From NCBI GenBank assembly GCA_036365145.1, contig JAEOAD010000052.1, positions 13,949,501 to 14,013,500 on the forward strand: a stretch of DNA of 64,000 bases, read 5' to 3'. The translations under genes were made by a program, and so were the position numbers. Below the pieces are notes generated by a model. It saw nothing but the letters and a program-made list of their open reading frames with translations. It was not told the DNA's origin and made no database searches. Shown here piece by piece: positions 1-10,345 of the stretch. This DNA comes from Orientallactaga sibirica (Eukaryota > Chordata > Mammalia > Rodentia > Dipodidae). Each line of letters opens with the position of its first letter. Position 1 is the stretch's first letter.

Positions 1-1039
1 TAAGCAGCCCAGGATAAGGCAAGGGGTTTCAACTTCTAAACCCAAACAACTAGAGGCTTCTCTCAAGGCTTGCTTGCACATCAGGTGGTCCTTCGGCCTC
101 CCGCAGGGTCCACCTTTGAGAGCTCTCCAGTGTATCTGTGCTGTGTCTAACAACCAAGTAGCTTCCACAGCTGACGGAGATAAGGTATATATATATTACA
201 TAGTTTCTACACACACCAGCCCATCCTCATGCCAACTTCAAAAAGAAAAAACTCATGTCAGGCTTTAAAATTGCTAGTGGTTTTTCCCTTTCTGAGAAAA
301 GCTAAAGTCTGCAAGATATGGAGTCTGCCTTTCCTCAATCCCCACTGCATCCCTCCTGTCTTAGCTTGTGCCATGTTCCCTGTCTCTGTCCAGTGCAGGA
401 ACAGTGATGCCCTCGAAGTATTTCTGTTCACTGTCTTCTCTGCCTGGAGCATGTGTGCCCCTAATCATTGTCTTGCCACCTCTCTTCCCTGCGCTGTCAC
501 CAACCTTATTCTGCTATATAACTATATAGTTCTTCATTTCTCTTATTACCTTCTTATTGCATGTTGAATTTGCTTAGAGTCAGGGTCTCTTGCTAGTGCA
601 AACAAACAGCAGGTGCTTGTACCACTTTTTTGTGGTACAGGCACGTGCTACCACCACACCCAGCTGTATATTGGATTTTTCTTTATCCATTTATTAGGAT
701 GTAAGTTCCCATGAACAGAATGGAATGTAAGCTCTCATCACATCCTAACCACTTAACAAAATGCTTGGCATGTACGGGTGTTTGGTGAATAGTAATGAGT
801 GATGTCCCTTGATCCATTGCACTTGTCTTTTGTTAGTGCTGACTTTTTTTTTTGGTGGTGCTAATTGGTATCAAACCTAAGACTTCACACATGCTGGGCG
901 AGTACCTTACCACTGAGCTATACCCCTTTCCTGCTGTCTAACCTTTAAAAAATCGGTTTGTAACTTAGTAAATGTGCCAACAACTCTTAACTTTTCTACA
1001 GTTAGTTAGCCAACTGTGAATGTTACAAGTTCTTTAAAA
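1..1039. other. Left-edge intron sequence with an old L2-like fragment
   Basis: Mostly low-copy DNA with no convincing exon. About 680-800 resembles an L2 3' end on + (GGATGTAAGTTCC, GGAATGTAAGCTC and a 'gcttggcatgta' block). At 600-666 there is a B1-like scrap, and at 843-930 a minus-strand ID-like SINE fragment ('actgagctatacccc'). Open frames at 74-268 and 229-567 match no protein I know. Confidence 0.45.
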
Positions 1040-3045
1040 ATTTTTTTATTCTTATTTATTTATTTGAGAGTGACAGAGAAAGAGGCAGAGTGAGAGAGAG
1101 AGAATGGGCACACCAGGGCCTCCAGCCACTGCAAATGAACTCCAGATGCATGCACCATCTCGTGCATCTGGCTTACATGGGGAATTGAGTCTTGAACCGG
1201 GGTCCTTGGGCTTCACAGGCAAATGCTTAACAGCTGAGCCATCTCTCCAGCCCTCCCCCCTTTTTTTGAGAGACAGAGAAAGGGAGCGATCTAGAGAGAG
1301 AATATAGGCATGCCAGTGCTTTTCAGCTACTGTGAATGAACTCCAGATGCAAGCACCCCCTTGTGGGCATGTGTGACATTGCACACTTGCGTTACTGTTG
1401 CATCTGGCTACGTGGAATCTGGAGGACTCAAACACGAGTCCTTAGGCTTTGCAGGCAAGAGCTTTAACCACTAAGCCATCTCAACAGCCCCTGGATTTAC
1501 GTTTTTACTGGTTTTTCCAAGGTAGGGTCTGACTCTAGCCTGGGCTAACCTGGGGCTCATTCAGTAGTTCCAGGCTGGCATTGAACTCAAATGGATCCTC
1601 CTACCTCTGCCTACTAATGCTGGGATTAGAGGTATGTACCACCATGCCCTGCTGGAATTTACTTTTGTTTTTAATGATTTGAAAATTACAATAATTCATT
1701 TACTGAACGTACTTGGAATCTTTATTTTTAATATTTTATTTATTTATTTATTTAAGAGAGGCAGACAGAATGGGCATGTCAGGGCCTTCTGCCACTGCTA
1801 ATGAATTACAGATACATGTGCCACCTTGTGCATCTGGCTTTTTGTGGATATTGGGGACTTGAACCTGGGTCCTAAGACTTTGCAAGCAAGCATCTTAACT
1901 GTGGAGCCATTTATGCAGCCCTAATTTAATTAATTAATTAATTAATTTTTTTGTTTTTGTTTTTTTGAGGTAGGGTCTCCCTAGCCCAGGCTGACCTGGA
2001 ATTCACTATGTAGTCTCAGGGTGGCCTCACGCTCTTGGTGATCCTCCTACCTTCTGAGTGCTGGGATTAAAGGCGTGCGCTGCTCCATGCGGCTTCGTTT
2101 CCCTTTTGTTTGCTTGCACTAGAGTCTTGTTATATTGCCCAGGCTGCCCTTAAACACATAAAAATGGCCTCAGCTTCCTGAGTTCTAAGATACAAGCATA
2201 GACCACCACACCCAGCAATAGTTTGAAACTTTTTTTCCATTTTTTTTCAAGGTAGGGTCTCCCAAGTGCTGGGATTAAAGGCATGTGCCACCACATCTGG
2301 TGAATTTCTCTTTTTGGTTTTTCAAGGTAGGGTCATGCTCTAGCTCTGGCTGACCTGGAATTCACTAGGTAGTCTCAGGATGGCCTTGAACTCACAGTGA
2401 TCCTCCTACTTCTGCCTCCTGAGTGCTGGCATTAAAGGTGTGCACCACCACCAATAATGTGAATTTCTATTGTCAAAGCTGACCAAAAGCACTTATTTAT
2501 AAAACAGCAATGAAAATTCAATATGTTCTATTTTTTTATGTTGTAATTGCCTGTCTTACATTTAGCAATATAGATAATACAGAAATCTTTGTGTATTCAT
2601 GTACACATATATAAGCCAAAGAAAGGTTCTTATATTAATATTGCCAAGCTCAAGATATAAGCCATTGATTTTTATGTATAGTCAAGTACTGTAACAAACT
2701 GTACAATAATAAACATCATTATTAATTGTTAATATCCAACTGTGAGTGTTACTTTATCTGCTATTTTGTCTGGATTTACTTTTAAAAATTTTTTAAAAAT
2801 TTATTTACAAGCAGAGAGAGAGATAGAAGAGAGGCAGACAGAGAAAGAATGGGCATGCCAGGGTCTCTAGCCACTGCAAATAAACTCCAGATGCATGTGC
2901 CCCTTGTGCATCTGTCTTACATGGGTCCTGGAGAATTGAACTGGGATCCTTTGGCTTTGCAGACAAACGCCTTAACTGCTAAGCCATTTCTCCAGCCCTG
3001 GATTTACTTTTTTGTTTGTTTTTTCAAGGTAGGGTCTCATTCTAT
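1040..3045. repeat. SINE cluster in TRMT61B intron
   Basis: Elements read by eye, borders approximate: T1 minus 1040-1253; T2 minus 1260-1490; B1 minus 1503-1653; T1 minus 1725-1922; B1 minus 1925-2095; older B1 minus 2100-2215; internally deleted B1 minus 2230-2300; B1 minus 2310-2450; T1 minus 2790-2998; B1 scrap 3010-3045. The AT-rich interval 2460-2785 shows nothing I recognise. Confidence 0.8.
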
Positions 3046-3202
3046 ACCACTTAAATTTTTAATTATAATTATTGTCTATGTTAAAAAAAAATAACTAGAT
3101 GATTCTTTTCCAAAAGTCTCATTTCACCATAATATTATTATTATCAGTATCCATGTTCTACTTAAACAGAACCAGACTGATCCAATTCTCTCTCCCTACC
3201 AG

Positions 3203-3291
3203 GTAGCTTTGGACATGTTAAATCCTCAAGTTGCTTTGCTTGTTTTATACCCAAGTCTTAACAAGATGGTGTGTGCTGCATACCTAGCAAA
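3203..3291 (+). CDS. Trmt61b: TRMT61B exon (end of methyltransferase core)
   Basis: The exon lies between acceptor CTACCAG and donor AA|GTGAGT and has 29 codons plus two bases. It reads VALDMLNPQVALLVLYPSLN and then KMVCAAYLA. This is the end of the Rossmann-fold methyltransferase domain: the strand after the cofactor-binding core (VALDMLNP) and the strand following the usual 'LKHGG' turn. Against the human protein as I recall it, this copy is one codon short at that turn, with a Met where two glycines are expected, and carries several hydrophobic swaps nearby. The trailing AA joins the C at 5948 to make Asn. Both splice sites look strong. Identification comes from this alignment and from the order of the following exons. 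Confidence 0.8.
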
Positions 3292-3319
3292 GTGAGTCAC
3301 AGGAGTGGGTTTGCATGCG

Positions 3320-5755
3320 AAGGGGTGGCAGGGGGTGTGTAGTGCTGCGAATCACATCCAGAGCTTTGCCATCCTAGTCATAAGCTTGATTACTGAGCTA
3401 TATCCCCAGGCTGTTTTTCTTTGTGATGTTTAAATATACTCCCACCCCATTTCTTTGAAATGGGGTCTTAACTCTGTAGCCCATGGTAGTCTGGAACTCA
3501 CTATGTAATTCAGGCTGGCCTTGAACTTGGAGCAATCTTCCTTGTCTCCAATTCTTTTCTAAAAAATATTTATTTATTGGGCTGGAGAGATGGCTTAGTG
3601 GTTAAGGCACCTGCCTCCTAAGCCTAAGAACTCTTGTTCCAATCTCCAGCAGTTCCAATCTCCAGATCCCACATTTAGCCAGATGCAAAGTGACGCAAGG
3701 GTGCAATGCTGCACTTGACCACAAGGGGGCGCACGCATCTGGATTTCGTTCGCAGCAGCTGAGAGGCTGCTGGCATGCCCATCTCTATCTGTCTTCCTCT
3801 CCCTCTCTCTCAGTCTCTCTCTGTGTCTCTCTCCAAAAATATATATATATACTTATTTATTTTTAACAACAGATAGACTGAGAGAGAATGGGCACACCAG
3901 GGCCTCCAGCCACTGCAAACGAACTCCAGATGCATGTGCCATCTCATGCATCTGGCTTACGTGGGTACTGGGAAATCGAGCCTTGAACCGGGGTCCTTAG
4001 ACTTCACAGGCAAGTGCTTAACTGCTAAGCCATCTCTCCAGCCCTCCAATTTTTTTTTTTTTTTTTTTTTTTGGTTTTTCAAGGTAGGGTCTCACTTTAG
4101 GTCAGGCTGACCTGCAATTCACTATGTAGTCTCAGGGTGGCCTTGAACTCACGGCAATCCTCCTACCTCTGCCTCCCGAGTGCTGGGATTAAAAGTCTGC
4201 ACCACTATGCCCAGCTCTCCAATTCTTTTTTTGGGGGGTTTCGAGTCAGGGTCTCACTCTAGCTCAGGCTGACCTGGAATTCACTCTCTAGTCTCAGGGT
4301 GGCCTCAAACTCATGGCAATCCTCCTACCTCTGCCTCCCGAGTGCTGGGATTAAAGGCTTGTACCACCACGCCTGGCTCCAATTCTTTTTTTTGGTTTTT
4401 CGAGGTAGGGTCTCACTCTGGTCCAGGCTGACCTGGAATTAACTATGTATTCTCAGAGTGGCCTCGAACTCTTGACGATCCTCCTACCTCTGCCTCCCGA
4501 GTGCTGGGATTAAAGGCGTGCACCACCACACCCGGCTTCCAATTCTTAATAGAACAGTTTTTTTTTTAACTTTTTATTTTTATTTTTTTTTTTTTGGAGA
4601 GAGACACACAGAGAGAGACAGAGAGAGAGAGGGAGAGAGAGAGAGAGAGAGAGGAAAACAGAGATGAGCACGCCAGCAGTGTCTCAACTGCTGTGAACGA
4701 AATCCAGATGCGTGCGCCCCTTTGTGGTCAAGTGCGACATTGCTCCCTTGCATCACTTTGCATCTGACTAAACGTGGGACCTGGAGATGGGAACCAGTGT
4801 TCTTAGGCTTAGGAGGCAGGTGCCTTAACCACTAAGCCATCTCTCCAGCCCTGTTGTTTTGTTTTTTCCAAGGATGGGTCTCAGTCTAGCTCAGGCTGAT
4901 ATGGAATTCACTTTGTAGTCTCAGGGTGGCTTCAAACTCATGGCAATTCTACTTCTGCCTCCTAAGTGCTGGAATTAAAGACATGTGCCACCACTCCTGG
5001 GAGGACAGTTTTTACATTGCCTAAATATCAAGCAAAAATGTTCATTTGGGGCTGGAGAGATGGCTTACTGATTAAGGTGCTTGCCTGCAAAGCCTAAGGT
5101 TCCAGGTTCAATTACCCAGTACCCACGTAAGCCAGATGCACATTGTGGTGCATGAATCTGGAGTTTGTTTACAATGGCTAGAGCCCTGCTGTGTCCATTC
5201 TCTCTCTCTAGTAAGTAAATAAATAAACAAAAATAAAATATTTTTTAAAAGCCAGGCATAGTGGCACATGCCTTTAATCCCTGCACTTGCAAGGCAGAGG
5301 TAGGAGGATCCCTCTGAGTTTGAGGCCACCCTGAGACTACATAGTGAATTCCAGGTCAGCCTGGACTAGAGAGACACTCTACCTCAAAAAACCCAAAATA
5401 AAAAGGGGTTCTTCCAAACTGTCAGAAAAATATTCATCTTACATTACTGTTTATGAAAAGGGTGATTTAAGCAGAAATATAGCTAAATTTAGGACATTTT
5501 GACTTTGTAACAGTTTTATGAATTGATTTACCTTACTCAGTTATAAATGAACATTTTTTTAAACAAATTTTTATTTATTTGTAAGTAGAAAGAGTGAGGG
5601 AATGGGTGTACCAGGGTCTCTGGCCACTCGAAGGAACTCCAGATACATATGCCACTTTGTGCATCTCACTTTACATGAGTACTGGGGAATTGAACCCAGA
5701 CCGTCAGGCTTTGTAAAGCAAATGCCTTAGCTGCTGGGCCATCTTTCCAGACCCC
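3320..5755. repeat. SINE cluster in TRMT61B intron
   Basis: ID-like minus 3320-3410; degenerate B1 minus 3440-3550; T2 plus 3578-3840; T1 minus 3855-4045; three back-to-back B1 minus copies 4050-4218, 4223-4378 and 4385-4540; T2 minus 4595-4852; B1 minus 4855-5000; T1 plus 5049-5240; B1 plus 5250-5395; T1 minus 5556-5755. The spaces between hold AT-rich sequence with no recognised feature. Confidence 0.8.
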
Positions 5756-5947
5756 AAATGAACATTTTTTAAAATACATACATTGATTGATTTATTTAAA
5801 AAGCAAAAGACATGTTTGGCATCCAGAAGAGGGAAAGAAAAGAATGTAAGAGCCAGAGGACGGGGAGGGGTGCTGTGCAAACTCAAACTGAATATGCAGT
5901 TTTTGTTTTGGTGGGGATGTAAAATGCATCTTTCACTTTCCTGCCAG

Positions 5948-6173
5948 CATCACACGGATGCTTGAGCTCTTAGATGAGTCCGCACCTGAGCACTTGGCCT
6001 CTCCTGTGAGAGGATAAGTGAGCTCCTCATCAGAGATTGGCTGGTGTGCCTTGCAAAACAGAAAGATGGAATGTTACCGCAAAAGGCCAACCCCCAAACC
6101 AACATGAATTCTGTGTTACATTCTGGGAAGGAAATTGGAATTGAAGGTGAAGTGTTTCGAGAGAATGACCGCG
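5948..6173 (+). CDS. Trmt61b: TRMT61B exon carrying a one-base frameshift
   Basis: The acceptor is TTTCCTGCCAG and the donor CGCG|GTGAGC. The frame entering from the previous exon reads NITRMLELLDESAPEHLA, then SPVRG and a stop at 6015-6017. The orthologous frame reappears one base away as SCERISELLIRDWLVCLAKQ from 6002 and stays open to the donor (ending FRENDR). Adding a single base near 5996-6001, where 'ggcctctcc' would be 'ggccctctcc', would restore a continuous LALSCER reading, and the total length would match the human exon as remembered. The rest is the poorly conserved acidic linker of TRMT61B. A cryptic acceptor (AG at 6011-6012) would also recover frame while skipping about 21 codons. 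A sequencing or assembly indel cannot be excluded. Confidence 0.78.
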
Positions 6174-6332
6174 GTGAGCTTCCATTTTATTTTATGCAAG
6201 TGTTTGTTGATAACAAATACAGTGGATTCCCGAGTGTGTTAACCAATAGATAATGGAAATATTCTTCAGGGATTTTTTTTATATAGAAATTATGGTGCTT
6301 TCCTATTCTCTTAAATTAATTGCAAAAGGTAA

Positions 6333-6565
6333 TTCTTGGGCTTAGCAGTTAAGGCGCCTGCCTCCTAAGCCTAAGAAGGCTGGTTCCAATCTCCAGGTTC
6401 CACGTTTAGCCAGATGCAAAGTGACGCAAGGGCGCAATGCCGCACTTGACCACAAGGGGGCACACGCATCTGGATTTCTTTCGCAGCAGCCGAGAGACTG
6501 CTGGTGCGCCCATCTCTGTGTCCCTCTCCCTCTCTGTCTCTCTCTTTAAAAAAAAAAAAAAAAGG
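6333..6565 (+). repeat. T2 SINE, 5'-truncated
   Basis: Starts at 'gggcttagcagttaaggcgcctg' without the usual 'ctggagagat' leader. It carries the T2 block GATGCAAAGTGACGCAAGG, a 'ccacaagggggc' segment, a TC-rich tail and an A run at about 6547-6563. It lies in the TRMT61B intron. Confidence 0.8.
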
Positions 6566-6837
6566 TAACTCTTAAAGTGCTGCTGGAATTCTTCAAAGAA
6601 CTGAGTTCAAGTCTTTGCTTTATTTGCTCAGTATTTAGGATAGCCACTTATGATCATTTTATAATAAAATCATACATAAGATTACTATATAATCATTGAC
6701 AAATTGTTTTTGTACAATAACTGGCAAAGTAGCTTTAAAACAAATACTAAAAAAGATCTGAGAAAGAACTTATAGCTTATATTTTTAAGTTTTTATAAAT
6801 ATATTATAAAATATTTGATGTAGCATATAGAGTGAAT

Positions 6838-6843
6838 TTTATT
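6838..6843 (-). promoter_or_regulatory. Candidate SPDYA poly(A) signal (AATAAA on minus)
   Basis: TTTATT on + reads AATAAA on -. Among 6841-7480 and a little beyond, this is the first canonical hexamer seen downstream of the SPDYA stop, giving a 3' UTR of about 640 bases. The same bases are the pyrimidine tract of the TRMT61B acceptor at 6851-6852. No non-repeat variant signal was seen closer to the stop, but use of this site is inferred. Confidence 0.4.
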
Positions 6844-6852
6844 CTGTTACAG

Positions 6853-6930
6853 AAGAATCACATTCTTCTTTTGCATATCGATCATTTCCCTACATTGCTA
6901 GACCTGCACACTGGCAAACTGGCCATACAG
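6853..6930 (+). CDS. Trmt61b: TRMT61B penultimate exon
   Basis: Acceptor TTCTGTTACAG, donor ACAG|GTGAAT, 78 bases with phases 1 in and 1 out. It encodes (E)[20 protein letters not shown] and then QTGHT, resembling the ESHSDF...FPYVARPVHWQPGHT region of human TRMT61B as remembered. This segment forms part of the carboxy-terminal fold next to the last beta strand. Both splice sites and the frame are intact, so the damage in the preceding exon is not mirrored here. Confidence 0.85.
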
Positions 6931-7011
6931 GTGAATATGGTTTTGGGTAGATTAAATTTTGTTTTTTCTTGTAATTAATGTAATGTAATGACCTTCTTTT
7001 TTTCTTTTTCA

Positions 7012-7176
7012 TTTTTTTTGTTTTGTTTTGTTTTTTGAGCTAGGGTCTTGCTGTAGATCAGGCTGACCTGGAATTCACTATGTAGTCTCAGGGTGGCCCT
7101 GAACTCACAGCAATCCTCCAACCTCTGCCTCCCAAGTGCTGGGATTAAAGGCGTGCGCCACCACACCCGGCTTTTT
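7012..7176 (-). repeat. B1 SINE next to the last TRMT61B exon
   Basis: A minus-strand B1: T-rich start (complement of its A tail), 'gaattcactatgtagtctca', 'gtgctgggattaaaggcg' and 'ccaccacacccggc'. Its 5' end stops only about 14 bases before the acceptor AG at 7189-7190, so the pyrimidine tract of the final TRMT61B exon directly abuts the insertion. Confidence 0.9.
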
Positions 7177-7190
7177 TCTTTCTTTCAAAG

Positions 7191-7237
7191 TAGCTTTTCT
7201 TGTCAAGTTGAGGAAGTTCAAACCACAGCTTAATTGA
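7191..7237 (+). CDS. Trmt61b: TRMT61B last coding exon
   Basis: Acceptor TTTCTTTCAAAG. With the G left over from 6930 it reads VAFLVKLRKFKPQLN and stops at TGA 7235-7237. The ending matches the characteristic basic end of mammalian TRMT61B (AFLVKLRK..PQLN as recalled). The stop lies 243 bases from the SPDYA stop on the other strand, so the two transcripts must run very close together or overlap. Confidence 0.87.
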
Positions 7238-7479
7238 GAGTCCCAGATGACAGCAATCAATCCCATATTAGAACTTTAAATTATAAATCACTGTGTTCAT
7301 AAATTGGTATTGTAGCAATTACTATGATTTGTATAAATTTTACATATGTTTGAAAAATACCAAAGTTAAGAAAGATATGTGGCATTATAAAACTGCTTAA
7401 ATGTCCCATTCTGACTTTGCCTTGCGTTTAGTTTGACATTTTGTAGCTAGTGATTCCAACTTGCTTTAGTTGAGCCATC
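7238..7479. other. Shared 3' UTR zone between the TRMT61B and SPDYA stops
   Basis: Repeat-free AT-rich sequence between the two converging stop codons. It should be 3' UTR for at least one of the two genes, and for both if the predicted poly(A) signals are used. Confidence 0.6.
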
Positions 7480-7571
7480 TCATTCTTCACTTCCTGTAAA
7501 CCACTCCATAGATTTGTCTGTCTTCATGAAATTACTTTTCTTTCCTTTATTTGATTGATGGTCATTGGCTA
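7480..7571 (-). CDS. Spdya: SPDYA coding exon 6 (C-terminus)
   Basis: Acceptor TATTTTATTTCAG. Joined to the G from 16523 it reads VANDHQSNKGKKSNFMKTDK, then SMEWFTGSEE and TGA at 7480-7482. The terminal MEWFTGSEE matches mammalian SPDYA as recalled. This tail lies outside the CDK-binding RINGO box and is low in predicted structure. The exon is antisense to the downstream flank of TRMT61B. Confidence 0.92.
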
Positions 7572-7575
7572 CTGA

Positions 7576-7581
7576 AATAAA
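7576..7581 (+). promoter_or_regulatory. Candidate TRMT61B poly(A) signal
   Basis: AATAAA on +, 339 bases after the TRMT61B stop and the first canonical hexamer on that side. It is the exact complement of the pyrimidine tract of the SPDYA exon 6 acceptor. If used, the TRMT61B 3' UTR would run antisense over the whole SPDYA terminal coding exon. Use is inferred. Confidence 0.5.
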
Positions 7582-7649
7582 ATAGGCATTTTATAAATTT
7601 TATGTATTTAAGATAAAATTTATATATTAAAAACTTTTTGTGAAGATTT

Positions 7650-7669
7650 TTTTTTTTAATTTATTAATT

Positions 7670-7711
<42 letters not shown>

Positions 7712-8545
7712 GCCACTCCAGGGCCTCCAGCCACTGCAAACAAACTCCAGACACATGAGCCACCTTGTGTAGCTGGCTTACGTGGGACATGGAGAATCGA
7801 ACATGGGTCCTTAGGCTTTGCAGGCATGTTCCTCAACTGCTAAGCCATCTCTCCAGCCCTTAAAAACTTTTTTTGACAGGGTGTGGTGGTGCACACGTGC
7901 AATTGCAGCATTTGGGAGCAGGAGGCAGGATGGTCAGGAGCTCAGTTTCAGTCTTGGGGGATAAGGAGGTCAGTGTACATGAAACTGTCTTAGAGAGGGG
8001 AGAGGGCCATGCATTAATCATAAGAATCCTGCTTCCCCTCCTGACTGCTAGAATTAAAGGCATGCAGCTGGGTATTCACCAGCACACATGCCTTCTGTTA
8101 CTTTTCTATGTCCCTTTTTTATAGTTTATTTTTTTAATTTGTATATTTGAGAGGGGGGAGAGAGAAAGGCAAAAAGAGGCAGATAGAGAATGGGTGCATC
8201 AGGGCCTTCAGCCACTGCAAATGAACTCCAGGTGCATGTGCCACCTTGTGCATCTGCCTTATGTGAGTCCTGGGGAGTTGAACCTGGGTCCTTTGGCTTT
8301 GCAGACAAGTGCCTTAACCACTAAGCCATCTCTCCAGCCCCCATGTCCTTTTTTTCTTTTTTTGAGGTAGGGTCTCACTCTAGCTTAGGCTGACCTGGAA
8401 TTCACTATGTAGTGTCAGGGTGGCCTCGAACTTCACAGTGATCCACCTACGTCTGCCTCCCAAGTGCTGGGATTTAAGGCGTGCACCACCATGCCTGGCT
8501 ATATCTTTTTTTTTAAAGGTCTTTTTCTTTTAGTTTAAAAAAAAT

Positions 8546-8580
<35 letters not shown>

Positions 8581-9990
8581 TTTGACAGAGAAAGGAGAGA
8601 GAAAATGGGCCTCCAGTCCCTGAAAACTAACTCCAGACACATGTGCACCCTTGTGCATCAGGCTAATGTGGGTCCTGGGGAATCAAACCTGGGTCCTTTG
8701 GCTTTGCAGGCAAACGCCTTAATTGCTAAGCCATCCCTCCAGCCCTCTTTTAGGTTTTTTGTTTGGTTGGTTTGGTTTTCTGAGGTAGGGTCTCACTCTC
8801 TAGCCCAGGCTGACCTGGAATTCACTCAGGGTGGCCTTGAACTCAGGGCGATCCTCCTACCTCTGCCACCCAAGTGCTGAGACTATAGACTTGCACCACC
8901 ACGCCCGGCTTTTTAAAAGACTTATTATTATTGTTGGGTGTGCGCCACCATGCCCAGCTTTAAAAAATTTTTATTTAGGGCTGGACAGATGACTCAGCAT
9001 TTAAGGCACCTGCTTGCCAAGCCTACAATGCCTGTTGGAGCTCCAGGTCTCACGTTTAGCCAGACGCAAAAGTGATGCAAGTGCATAATGTAGCACTTGC
9101 CCACAAGGGGGCGCATGTGTCTGCAGTTTGTTCACAGCAGCTGAGAGGCTGCTGGTGCGCCCATTCTCCTTTCTCTCTGCCTCTTCCTCTCTGTCTCTCT
9201 CTCTCTCTCTCTTTTTTTTTTTTGGTTTTTCAAGATAGGGTCTCATTCTAGCCCAGGCTGACCTGGAATTCACTAGGTAGTCTCAGGGTGGCCTTGAACT
9301 CACAGTGATCCTCCTATGTCTGCCTCTCTAGTGCTGGAATTAAAGACGTGTGCTACCACACCTGGCTTCACTCTCTCTTTCTGTCTTTCTCAAACAATAA
9401 AAAATATTATTTAAGTAGAAGAGAGATGGCTGTAAAGGCATGCCAGGGCCTCTTGCTACTACAAATGAACTCCAAATACATGTGCCTTCCTTTCTGTCTA
9501 GTAAATGGTCACTAGCATTGATAGTGGCTTTAAGCCCACACCCAATCATGTGTTGTTTCATTTATTGGCTTAGTGAAAATTTGATTAGTAGTGGGAAAAG
9601 AGCACATGTAAAAAGTATTGTGATGGCTGCAGAGATGGCTTAGCAGTTAGGGCACTTGCCTGTGAAGCTGAAGGACCCATGTTTAACTCTCCAGATCCCA
9701 CATAAGCCAAAAGCACAAGGTGATGCAAGTGCAGGGTTACACATACACAGTAGGCGGTACACATGTCTGGAGTTAAATTTCAGTGGCTGGAGGTCCTGTG
9801 CACCAATTCTCTCTCTCTCATTAAAAAAAATAAAGTATTATGAAAGCTGGGTGTGGTGGTGCACACTTCTAATCCTAGCACATGGGAAGCTGAGGTAGGA
9901 GAATCTTCATGAGTTCAAGGCCACCCTGAGACTATATAGTGAATTCCAGGTCAGCCTGGGCTAGAGTGAGATCCTACATTGAAAAAAAAA
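7650..9990. repeat. SINE cluster, SPDYA last intron
   Basis: T1 minus 7650-7860; degenerate B1-like plus 7870-8075; T1 minus 8112-8340; B1 minus 8349-8502; ATTT repeat 8540-8582 forming the tail of T1 minus 8540-8745; B1 minus 8755-8912; B1 scrap 8935-8960; T2 plus 8979-9400 interrupted in its TC tail by B1 minus 9220-9368; T1 minus fragment 9405-9490; T1C plus without tail 9630-9830; B1 plus 9845-9990. Confidence 0.8.
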
Positions 9991-9999
9991 AAAGTATTG

Positions 10000-10345
10000 T
10001 GTTGAGTCAGGTTTGCATTGCTGGCAGAAATCACCAGACCAAGAGCAGCTTTGGGAGAAAAAAGGGGTTTATTTTGGCTGACAGACTTGAGGGGAAGCTC
10101 AATGATAGTAGGGGAAAATGATGACATGAGCAGAGGGTGGACATCACCTCCTGGCCCACATCAGGTAGACAACAGTAGCAGGAGAGTATGCCAAACACTG
10201 GCAAGGGGACACTGGCTATAATACCCATAAGCCCACCCCCAACAATACATTGCCTCCAGGAGGTGTTAATTCCTAAATCTCCATCAGCTGGGGACCTAGC
10301 ATTCAGAACACAAGTTATGGGGGACACCTGAATCAAACCAGCACA
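10000..10345 (-). mobile_element. Solo LTR, ORR1/MaLR-like
   Basis: 346 bp with TG...CA ends and a perfect 5-bp target duplication TATTG (9995-9999 and 10346-10350). On - it has a TATTATAGCCAG promoter-like motif and AATAAA near the 3' end. It is the same family as the LTRs at 19414, 20907 and 48012. The 5-bp duplication and non-coding character fit the ERVL-MaLR class. It is sense to SPDYA. Confidence 0.85.

Larger units (their letters stand above)
1..7600 (+). other. Trmt61b: TRMT61B locus, 3' portion (partial gene)
   Basis: Four consecutive exons (3203-3291, 5948-6173, 6853-6930, 7191-7237) encode the carboxy-terminal part of TRMT61B, the mitochondrial SAM-dependent methyltransferase that makes m1A58 in mitochondrial tRNAs and m1A in 16S rRNA. 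Exon borders and codon phases agree across all three junctions (phases 2, 1 and 1). The final residues LVKLRKFKPQLN and the block HWQTGHT resemble the mammalian ortholog as I remember it. The amino-terminal half and the SAM-binding core exons were not found in 1-3202 and presumably lie left of the window. The gene converges on SPDYA, as in human. The second exon here is frameshifted, so the copy may be non-functional or the assembly may be wrong there. Confidence 0.85.

Noticed and set aside
229..567. 112-codon frame at the left edge
   Set aside because: Overlaps L2-like sequence, has no recognisable protein similarity, and no exon borders fit the TRMT61B frame.
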